From assembly GCF_964204645.1 (NCBI RefSeq), contig NC_134028.1, positions 20,372,153 to 20,436,152 on the forward strand: 64,000 nt of DNA, written 5' to 3'. The DNA comes from Tubulanus polymorphus (lineage: Eukaryota > Nemertea > Palaeonemertea > Tubulaniformes > Tubulanidae). Under the pieces are notes generated by a model. It ran no database searches, was not told where the DNA came from, and saw only the letters and a program-made list of their open reading frames with translations. Shown one piece after another: positions 1 through 9,419 of the stretch (the stretch's first letter is position 1; each line of letters begins with the position of its first letter). The position numbers and the translations under genes are program-made.

Positions 1-830
1 AAGGATACAGAACACCTGAGGTATAACAATATGTAGTCTATCAGCCAGTCAAAGATATTACTAAACCAAAACAAGGTAGGACCAACACTATCTAAAATAA
101 AACAGGAGAATGGCTGACTGAAGATCAAGATATCCTAAAGAGCTGTGTTGATTTATATACACATAAAAAAACAGGAGAACCCATGGTGCTAGATGTCCCC
201 AAAACTACTAAAGTGATAACGACAGCTAACTCCATACTCAGAGAAGAGGTAGAAACTGACTTAAGAAAGGCAAATCCCAAGGGCCCAGTTCCACAGTGGT
301 GAGTTAGAGTTAACTCCGAGTTAAAGTTAGTTAATTTTCAAGAAGTTAACTCAGAGTCAAATCTTAACTCGGAACTGTGGAACTGGACCCAGGGGTTGAC
401 AACATTCCAGCAATACTGATCCAATCAGCAGAGGAAGAAGTAACAGATATAGTATTCATCATCTACGTACAATTAAATCTGACACACAGCGGAATGGCCA
501 ACATCCTTGACTCAGTCCTTGATAATCAACACTCCATAAGAAAGGCAACCTAGCTACGAAGAATCATTCGTATCATTAGCCAGATCAGCCATCCGAGTAA
601 GGTCGTGTTAATGATCATACTGAATAGACTTAAGCCACAAGCAGAAGAAATCATCAAGGAAGAACTATGGTGGTTTGGTCGCGTAACAAGATCATCGACT
701 TTCCTAAAGGGCAAAGTACAAGGATGGGATGGAGGGGAATACAAAGAAATAGACGGTAAGATAAGATTATGGAATGTACTGGCATGATTTGAAACACCTT
801 GAAAAAGATGGCTTAAGACAGAGATAGATC
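1..830 (+). mobile_element. Decayed LINE ORF2 fragment, internally deleted
   Basis: This is the remnant of a non-LTR retrotransposon polyprotein. Conceptual translation in shifting frames gives pieces such as NIPAILIQ (about 400-425) and ISHPSKV followed by NRLKPQAEEII (585-655). These match the finger region just before the palm of LINE reverse transcriptases. Directly after this, LWWFGRVTRSS (about 662-695) resembles the C-terminal end of the same type of ORF2, so the catalytic palm appears to be deleted. Stops and frameshifts are frequent. A palindromic MITE-like sequence at 281-396 splits the frame. The copy is non-functional. The match rests on recalled family patterns, not on a database search. 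Confidence 0.75.
281..396. mobile_element. Palindromic MITE nested in the LINE fragment
   Basis: About 116 bp with imperfect terminal inverted repeats. The left end contains CCAGTTCCACAG and, further in, GTTAACTCCGAGTTAA. The right end carries the complements, TTAACTCGGAA and CTGTGGAACTGG. The flanking LINE frame resumes across it (NPKG on the left, GVDNIP-like on the right), so it inserted after the LINE. Related sequences occur near 15245-15420 and 62769-62859. No transposase is encoded. The superfamily is not clear because the target-site duplication is ambiguous. Confidence 0.6.
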
Positions 831-988
831 GTGGTTAAACTGCAGAGCACACGTCAAATAACGGGCCCCAAATTTCTGTCCAGAAATATATAAAGATATG
901 AGTAATTCCACTGCGTTGATATGAATCTCTCTTAAAAGTAGAATTGAAAAAAATTAGGAAAAAAGTGAATCAAATTTGAAATCAATGG

Positions 989-1939
989 TTATTTGACTGA
1001 ATGTCTACAGCGGATTTTCATACAGAAATATTCACGAATTTCTCGCCCAAGTAGAAGATATATGTAAAAATTCACCACATAGTTACAAACATGGATTTGT
1101 GTGAAAATGTCATAAAGGAAATTTCTCAGTTCCGGTGCAATTGGTAACAGTGCAGTGATAGTGGTTGGAAATGTAAACATTGCAAATGCGAATGAAACTG
1201 TTACGAGCATTATTGTTGTACGCTTTGATTTTGCAGTTTTCTGATCTGACGACACCATTTTTGAACCTCTGAATAACTGAATTATTATAACAGAATTTGC
1301 TGTCATAATTAGAGTAAACGGTAACACGTAAACGTGAACAACGAATGTGGTCAAGAATTTTATTTGGTCTACTAATTCGAAGAAGCATCCGAAAAACTGG
1401 TGAGAAAAATTTAACGACAAACCAGGTGTGAGATAAATGAACAGCGTATTCACTGTAGTAATTGTCAAAATAACAAATCTCGCGATTTTGGGTGTACATA
1501 TCGAACGAGATGTGAACGGGAAGAGCACAACCGCTGCACGTTCTAGGGATATTGCAACTATCAACCACGAACTATTGCTACCGGCAAGTAGCATTACAAA
1601 TTCATACATTTGACAACTGATCAGTGAATTCATCAAGAATATAGGACCATCTTTAACGTAGAAGAGAACAAACTGTAATATTGGCATCAGAGTAAAATTG
1701 ATGCAAATCGCGAAATCACTGAGGGACAAAGCGATAAGGTAGTTGGCATAAGATAAACTGCGGAATCTGTGACTTATCATAATCAGCAAAGTAGCTGAAT
1801 TTCCGAAAACTCCTAATATGAACACGACAGGCAGAATGACCAGTGACACAGTTCGGTAAATTCCAGATCTGCTCACCACAGACATCAACACGATATTACT
1901 GGAATGAGTTCGACCAATTAGCATCTGAGTAGAATTCAT
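989..1939 (-). CDS. Class A (rhodopsin-like) G protein-coupled receptor, single exon
   Basis: A seven-transmembrane receptor of 316 residues in the plasma membrane, predicted to couple ligand binding to a heterotrimeric G protein. I chose the ATG at 1937-1939; the open frame extends six codons further to a TTG. The short N-terminus carries an NST glycosylation site. TM1 has GNSATLL, TM2 LIALSLSDF, and TM3 ends in SLERA where DRY is usual. TM5 contains YVLPF, TM6 has FTFPTT instead of CWxP, and TM7 has NFYIY instead of NPxxY, followed by a helix 8-like REIREYF. Cysteines before TM3 and in the second extracellular loop could form the usual disulfide. These variant motifs are typical of lineage-expanded invertebrate orphan or peptide receptors. 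The ligand cannot be inferred. The frame is intact with no intron, and the gene stands alone between retroelement remnants. Confidence 0.85.
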   Translation of the reverse strand: MNSTQMLIGRTHSSNIVLMSVVSRSGIYRTVSLVILPVVFILGVFGNSATLLIMISHRFRSLSYANYLIALSLSDFAICINFTLMPILQFVLFYVKDGPIFLMNSLISCQMYEFVMLLAGSNSSWLIVAISLERAAVVLFPFTSRSICTPKIARFVILTITTVNTLFIYLTPGLSLNFSHQFFGCFFELVDQIKFLTTFVVHVYVLPFTLIMTANSVIIIQLFRGSKMVSSDQKTAKSKRTTIMLVTVSFAFAMFTFPTTITALLPIAPELRNFLYDIFTQIHVCNYVVNFYIYLLLGREIREYFCMKIRCRHSVK

Positions 1940-2499
1940 GATGTATATGCCGATCAAATGAGAGTGACTGACTGCCTGATATTTTACTGACTGCCTGAGA
2001 GTGTACTGACTACTGACTAGTTTACTATGACTGTCCGAGAATGTTCTGGAACTAACCGTGTCTTCTCGCTTATTGGAAAATTAATGTAACGTTGATATAG
2101 ATATATCATTAGAGTCTGCTAAAATTCATTTGTAAGATGTATTGTTAACAAAGTAAAATCAATTCTCAGACCGATTTAACCCGATTTACTCAGATAAGGG
2201 AACGTTTATTATTGTGTATCATATAAATTAAACTTTTAATGAATATAGCTGCAAAGCAGCGATAACGGGTTTTCTGCAGAGCATTGTTCGTATTCTTGAT
2301 CTTGTCTGGATAATGTGTCGACCACGAATCCGTGTATGCTGACGCAGCCCTACTATGCAATGAAAATGAAGGGAATTTAGAATCCTGTTCGACAGTCAAC
2401 GCGGTTTTATAATAGGAAGGTCTACAAACAGTTAATTGGGTTTACTTGAAACCATGGATGATTGGACAAGATGGCTTTTTGACTCTGGAAAATCGATTG
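1940..2499. other. Intergenic, upstream of the GPCR
   Basis: There is no gene here that I can support. Just upstream of the GPCR start, 1965-2045 holds three or four imperfect direct copies of a short CTGACTGCCTGA-like word. The rest is AT-rich and otherwise unremarkable. Confidence 0.5.
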
Positions 2500-2865
2500 T
2501 TAGGCCTTAAGCCTTTATAGATTTCAAAAAAGCATTTGATAAGGTACTACATCAGCGATTACTAAACAAGCTATTAGGAAAACGAATCAATGGTCATGGG
2601 TCGCTTAAATGGCTCAGCAGTTTTCTACGAACGAAAAAAGATAGCCGAAATCAACGGAACTGTCTCATCTTGAAAATAAGATCTAACCAGTGGAGTAACG
2701 CAAGGTAGTATCCTAAGTCGTCCTCTTTTCACTGGCAAATGATATACAGAATAATCCAAAATGTACAGGACTAATGAATTTCCAAAACGACCTAAACAAG
2801 CTGTGTTCTGTACATAGTCAGAAACATGGAAGATGAGCTCCAACCTGAAAAAGGCATAATATGGA
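2500..2865 (+). mobile_element. Decayed LINE reverse transcriptase palm fragment
   Basis: Part of the reverse transcriptase of a CR1/Jockey-type non-LTR retrotransposon. The frame starting near 2514 reads FIDFKKAFDKV then LLNKLL, which is palm motif A with its catalytic aspartate and the following helix, then LKWLSSFLRT. In another frame, around 2682-2735, LTSGVTQGSIL and RPLF form motif B. Frame changes separate the two motifs and there is no YxDD motif before the similarity ends, so this is a dead fragment. It may or may not come from the same insertion as the remnant at the start of the window. Confidence 0.8.
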
Positions 2866-2869
2866 TATA

Positions 2870-3265
2870 CGAAGAAAACTCATTCATATCATTATACGTT
2901 CGGGTGAAAAAGATTATTTTGTTCGAATGAAGATTATTCCACGAAAAGACTATTTAGTTCCAAGAAAAGATTTTTTCTTTGCAATGGAAACACTTCGATC
3001 GAACAATATACTTGTTCAAACGAAAATATTATGTTCCGAAAAGAACAATTCTGTTTGATCGAGCAATATACTTTTGTACGAAAGAAAAAACATTTTGTTC
3101 CAACAAAAACATTTTTGAGCGAAAACAATTTCGTTCCAATGAATTGAAAAAAAAATTATTGTTCGACGGACATCAATTTTGATCGATCGAACTTAATATT
3201 TTTGGTTCGAACGAAAAACATTTTGAAAAGATGTTCAAACGAAGAAAGGATCTTTTTCGTAACTA
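2870..3265. repeat. Diverged minisatellite of TTCGAACGAAAA-like units
   Basis: About 390 bp made of many imperfect copies of a roughly 24-30 bp unit. Each unit combines a GTTCGAACGAAAA-type word with an ATTATTTTGTT-type word. Because TTCGAA is self-complementary, both strands look alike and short open frames arise on both by chance. No coding evidence. Confidence 0.6.
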
Positions 3266-5530
3266 ACGTCTTCAGGAATTAATAAAATACCAGTTTCATT
3301 AATGATGAAAAAACTCAAATGGAAACTCTGGTTTATAAAGCTGCCTGCTCAGACGAATGCTAACAGCTTTAAAAAAGAAAATCTTCATAGTAGGCCTACG
3401 TATGCGCGTAGGCCTGACAGAAGGCGCTTAGGCCTATTGCTATTCAACCCTCCTAAACATCGTATTCCTGCACCTTATTTAACAGGGGTAGGTCCCTTGG
3501 TGTATTGATTCGTAAAATCAATTTAATTTTTCGGATTATGAAGATCAAATATTTCGTACTACGCGACACAGCAATTTTGCCGGATTTTCTATTGCAAATG
3601 TTGTTTGAAGTTCAATCCATGTGTCCGTAAATAATCACAGCAATTATACTGTGTTTGTTTGAAACAGTAAAGCACGTAGGCCTAGAAGTAGCACAATTCA
3701 ATAAACACCTAAAGCGGCCTAGCTAGATTGAACATTTAAGATAAGCAGTGACAATTATTCATTTGTTTGTACGGAAACCCGATCGGGTCCTTTCAGCCAT
3801 GTTTCAATTGAAGGTGCAGTGTACATGTATATCTGGGAGCCGTAGTGTTGGAGATACATTTTTGTATGTATATATGTATGTATGTTGTATTGTATGTATA
3901 AAGCCATCTTTTAACTGTAATTGTAACTAATACTGTTAAAATCTGTGAAACTTTAAGCCGTTCCTTATGAATGGACATCATCGATTCAGTGGTGGGACGA
4001 AATTATCTACCGAATCTGTTAGCACCTAGCAAAAGGGCGCGTTATCAAAACTTATTGGGGACAACTGCCCCCGCTATGAACGGCTTCGTTTTCGATGTAA
4101 CCGGCTGCAACCCCTGATTCAATCGTATGTACATAGCGATGAATTTAGTAACTGTGCCCCACCCTTTCTCCTCTCCCCTCGTTAACACTTCACCGGGTCT
4201 CCTGTTCCTGTCTGCAGCATCCACACAGGGGCCTGACCCCACGGAAATATAGACACCTCATCGCCATACATAGAAAATCAGAAAGTCGATCCCGACTTTC
4301 CATTTAAAATGAACTAAATTCAACTCCAGGTCGAGTCTCTTACGTAGGTTCATATTGATACTTAATTTCTGTGACTAATCACTCTTTCCATGTACAGCGG
4401 GCAGATGAAGTTTTCTGATAGAATTGGTATTGAATTTCGCTCTGATAATGACGCATGTATAGTGTATTTCCTTTTTCGAAATAAAAGTATATCCATTCAA
4501 AAGCTTTTATTCATCTGCGTATTGACAAAATTCGAGTGTGTTTGTTCATCGATTATCAATTAGTTTCATTTGCTCGTGATATTCTAGAAATATTGGACAA
4601 TGTAAGATAGCTTGAGGCTTATCTAGTAATTGATATGGAATTTCGCTCTGATAATGACGCATGTTCTTTGTAAGCCAAGAAGATACACAAACGATGAATC
4701 AGGAGAGAAATCCCACAATAGATTCAGCCAAAAATGAAAAGTTCTATAATACAGGTATACATTACGAGCACGGTTTGGTTAAAATACTATCAGCCTTAGC
4801 CGAAACATTGCTCCACCTCTCACACCCCTCCCCCACAAAAAAATTATGATTAAATGCTGGGTATGGCCCTGGTAACATAACACTAACCCCCGGCGATACT
4901 ACTTGAGGGATTTGGCTATATCTTGTCGTAGAAGTCCCGTCTGTCCGAGTCCAGTTGAAATAAGATGTATATTTTATTTATGACATCGACATATATCTAA
5001 TCTCTATTCGTCAAAATTCATAGTACGTAGGCTCTATCCCAACTAAGCTATGCCTGGTGTTTCAACCTCACGAATGTGTTATCTTTTAACCTGTAATTTT
5101 CTTAAAAATTACATCCATATATTTTCTTGGGTTCGGCCAACATTTTCCCCACGATCCTGCTTGGCAACATTTACTGTCTCGCCATTGCACACGCATGCCA
5201 TCCCTCACTTAATCCGATCTCCTGAAAATTAAGTCAATTACGTTATCGGTCAAAACTACTATAGGAAGTTGGCTGATGAGTGTTTTATAAACTAGCAATC
5301 TTTAGTCTCACCACCTGAAGGGATTAAGTCTAAGAAAGGCGATGTAAATTAGGAGCTGCTGGACTGCAGAACATTTATACTTAATGCCACTTGGATCTGA
5401 TGAACACTATAAGACGTACGTTGGCCCCTAGGAGTCAAATTGAAAACCGCCACGGATAATCTAAAAATATCAAATTTATGAACAATTACGTAACTAAGTA
5501 GCTGCTAGCCCCTAAAACATCACTTATAGC
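3266..5530. other. Intergenic DNA, no gene seen
   Basis: I see no exon with coding features. Points of note are a cluster of the palindromic word TAGGCCTA or close variants at 3390-3440 and again near 3678. There is also an exact 27-bp direct repeat at 4432-4458 and 4638-4664 containing TTTCGCTCTGATAATGACGC, 206 bp apart. Short open frames in this stretch are not supported. Confidence 0.5.
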
Positions 5531-5654
<124 letters not shown>

Positions 5655-5899
5655 TGCGTATATACATATTATAATATATACATTTCAAACATATGTACAT
5701 TTTTTTCAGATTCCTAAACCATGACCTCACCTGCTTCTAACCTTACCCTATTTGGTATGATCAATCCCTGCTACTTCCATTCTACTCACTCCTGTACTAC
5801 ACTAACCATCCCTCAAAAATTCTTACATTAAAATATAGCAGCTAAATGCTGTTCTATCTCCTCAACATACTCCCTTCTTGTAATCTGATCCATTTGCCT

Positions 5900-6545
5900 T
5901 TGTTGTGGTGTGGGTTTGGGTTATCAACTAGTTATTGTGTTTGTTGTTTCCACCGATGATTAGGGTTTAATCCGTATTAGTGTGTTCGATCCGATTCGTG
6001 GAATTCCACTGACTCTAGATCAATCACTACTTCTCGTGGATCTAATGTTTCGTTCTTTATACTACCATAGCCTTTCTATACAATTCTTTCTTCATTCAAC
6101 CTACAGACTCTTATCTTTAGCTTCTCCAAACTCTAGATTCCCTACTGTACTGAAACCCTCCCTTTTTATACCATTTTTATAATGTTTCTCGCGACGTATA
6201 CTTCCATATAGCCCGGTATCATAGCCTGTGACGTATTCTCTCGTCACATTCCAACGAGCTATATTAAGGGTTTGTACGTATGTTATACGTCACGAGCGCT
6301 AAGTTTACTATTTGAACTTTGCCATATCCCACAAGCAATTAATTGCTCGTAGCTTTATCCAGCCTCCCTACGCAGATACCCACGTCACTCTCACCTACGA
6401 GCAATGATTGCTCGTAGCTCTCATCTATCTTCTTTTCAATGTCTTTTGTGCAACGTAAGCATTTACGTAGGTTGTTTACTAACCGCAGCCCTGCCCTGAG
6501 CTCTGGCTTCCTTTCCCATTATGTAAATAACTAATTTATCACCCA
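5900..6545 (+). repeat. Dispersed repeat, copy 1 of a pair with 16520-17180
   Basis: This stretch shares order and wording with 16520-17180. Both contain TGTTTGTTG-type starts, pyrimidine-rich middles, a GTGACG-type block, then CCTACGCxGATAC followed by ACGTCA, and a tail with CTCTGGC. The copy has several GAGCAAT/ATTGCTCGTAGC words near its right part. No coding potential is evident. It could be a solo LTR or a non-autonomous transposon; the ends are too diverged to decide. Confidence 0.4.
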
Positions 6546-7672
6546 AATATTGTACCTTCGGTGTGCGCACCAGCACACATCTAGTTAGTCTGAATACCAG
6601 TCGTTGTTACGGTTCTGTACAACTTCTGACGCTAAAGTATCATATAGAGGTTAACTCCTGATAATTGCAATGCAACAACTGATTTTAGTGTCAAATCAAA
6701 CCTTTGTACTAAAATAAATAAATAAATTACCTTGTTGACTTTGAAAACGTGTTTTATTATAAAATTTTTGATGATTTAAATCGCGAACCGGGGAATTTAT
6801 TGATTTGATTTGAATTGAATTGATTGCCACTATCGGGATTTCCAATACGGACTAAATTAATAAAATGTGAAAATTCAATATGTCTCTCTAAAATTACTCT
6901 AAATGTTATTTTTTGTTGATAAAACGCATTAATTTTGGTCAATTTTAACCTTAATAATTTGAAACAAGAATAATATCTGAATTGGCACCAAGTTTAAGTT
7001 CGAATCCGTAATTTACACTCCCATCATGCACCACGAAAAGCCGCCATATTTGTTATGTTGCTTCACTTCAACTGTTTTTTGAGGCGACTAGTCAAAAGTT
7101 TTGAGCTACTACGATCGTCAAAAGCTACTTAGGATTACAAATTTATGCACAAACAATAATTAACTTCCATCTGATTACAGAACAGTCAGTTTGAGGTAAG
7201 TTGATGGTGTTTTAAGGGGTGAAATAGACGCTCAAAGCCTCGTCCCTCAAAATGAGGGACTAAAATTAACCTTATATGAGCACTTTCGCCCTAGACGTTG
7301 TTTCAGGAACAACGGCTAGGTACTAGACTAACATCTAGTGTGCGATATCGTGCACACTGCACACACACTATCTTTTCCCATACACATAAAACCCTATAAC
7401 TATTTCCTCTACAATGTCCTCTTATTCATGAAACTTATGTGCAAGTCGAAGAAACTTGGGGGATATATTTCTGGGGAACCCCTTGTATGGTATACGATGT
7501 TGATATTTGTTATAATCAAACTGGTCGAATGTAATTCGAACTTAAACTTTTCGTTATAACGGCATATCTTTTTTATGGATTTTGATCTAATCCGGGCAAC
7601 GTTTGCAGTCCATTTGTTCATCAAAGTACAAGAAAATCCATTTTGAATCTAATGTCCCGTAAACCGGATGAA
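6546..7672. other. Intergenic DNA, no gene seen
   Basis: AT-rich sequence with an (AAAT)n-like run near 6711-6727. No open frame shows splice support or a recognisable domain. Confidence 0.4.
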
Positions 7673-7675
7673 TTA

Positions 7676-8489
7676 AGGCTGGCTTATGTCGACAAGCAAC
7701 GCGACGCCTACCGACGCAACTGGGTTTATCGCCGATTAGCGGCAACTAGCGGCCTACGAGAGGCCGCCAGTTGCTCCTCAATCGGTTCGACATAAGCCGG
7801 CTTGCGACGGCAACGCGACGCCTACCGACGCCTACCGACTCGTCGCAAGCCGTATCCGACTAGTTGCCCATGTTCTACTCCGGCCTACGGTAGGCGGACA
7901 GTTGCTTTCGATCGCAACCGACATAAGCTCATCTGCGACGCGATGGAACTGAGCGCAGCAATTCCAGCCAATGAGAGACCGCATATACATAGTACAGATA
8001 ATGACTGCTAGTTAGCGTCATTAGTAATTAGTCATTAACTTTCAAAATTCAAGCAGTTCCATACGTAAACCAAACCTTCAGCACGGCAGATGATTGACTG
8101 AAGATCTAAAAACGAAATTGGTAGAATTATGGTGTGAGCGGCCATCTTTATATGATGTCGCTAGCACATAGTATTCAAAAGAGAATCAGAAAGAATAAGA
8201 TCTTAAAGAAATAGCTTATGTACTGGAATTATACTTCCCAATAATCAAAAATGATTCAAATCTATTGTCAAAATGCTTATCACGTGATCATCGGCGGTCG
8301 GTTCAGTTGCCAGTAATCGTACCGACATAAGCAGGGAAGCAAACTGGCGGATCTCGTATCTCGCTAGTCGGCCTCAGTTGCTGGGAATCGGAGCGCAGTC
8401 GACATAAGCTGGGCTGCGATCGCGGTCGCTCTCAGTTGCGTCGGTAGGAGTCGGTAGGCATCGCGTCGCTTGTCGACATAAGCCAGCCT
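7676..8489. mobile_element. Harbinger-like non-autonomous transposon with long inverted ends
   Basis: An 814-bp element with terminal inverted repeats of about 45 bp. The left end starts AGGCTGGCTTATGTCGAC and the right end is its complement, finishing GTCGACATAAGCCAGCCT. The inverted ends also contain CGCGACGCCTACCGAC words. It is flanked on both sides by TTA (7673-7675 and 8490-8492), a 3-bp target-site duplication of the kind made by PIF/Harbinger transposases. CGACATAAGC recurs internally at 7788, 7919, 8323, 8400 and 8474, and its complement at 7682, so the interior looks like stacked shorter hairpins. No transposase is present. Confidence 0.7.
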
Positions 8490-8492
8490 TTA

Positions 8493-9419
8493 CGGATTCA
8501 ACTGTATAGAGATACATATATTGAATCAATTTATCCACCGTAACGAGAGTCCAATCTTTACCCGGGCGTTTGTGCAATCAAACCTAAGTGTTTGAGCTAT
8601 GGAAGATGCGATTAGATGTTCCATTTCGCGTTGCCATTTGATACGCATCACAGGACGCTTCCGTGAAAATTTCATTTTCTGATGTACAGGTGGAACCAAA
8701 GGTCAAGATCATCGAGGTGGCGTCGCTATATATGTTCATGATCAAATCCAGTTTACTTAAAGAAAAGATTCAAAGGTTTCCCATTTTCTCCTTCTAGCTG
8801 AAATTTGTCGGAACTGTTGGCAGCAGTTTCAGGTCCTACATTGCTGCAGACGATCAAAATTATCGACTGTTTAAAGGTATGTTTCCTACAGGAGATGAAA
8901 CAACGAGTCTATACTGAATACTACATTATTGTACTTTTTTCTTTTACTTCCAGCTCGATTTATCAAAGTGATTTACATTATGCCTTGAGAAGTCAAATCT
9001 TATTCACTAAATTTGAAAAATAAGATTTTCTGCAAAACTACCACCTTATTGTTCTTTTTGGTTTCTGATTGTTGGCATAGGCTTCGTTGAACCTGATTCG
9101 TTAGAGAGGCTAAGGCTCGAGGCATCAAAACACGGAGTCAACGAGGACTTATACATGTATCAACCCGCCCAAGCTGTAGGGTGGAAACATCACCCCTTGC
9201 TTGTTCCCTGTAGGTTTAGCCGTTGTGTTGATTAAAGCGCTCTAAAAGAAGATGCATCGAATAACGCAGGAAATCATCATTGTGAGGGGAGGTGGTGGTA
9301 CCGACCGCCAGGGGAGTCAATGGAATCATGTCGGTTATCACTACAAAGTGCACACGAAGTTCCCTATTGAAATCGAATGACTGTTTGTTTACTGGCCGCT
9401 AGGACGAGGAACTAGCAGC
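8493..9419. other. Intergenic DNA, no gene seen
   Basis: I see no convincing exon. The stretch lies 3' of the minus-strand PAN/LamG gene and may include its 3' untranslated region, but I found no clear AATAAA near its stop codon. Confidence 0.4.
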
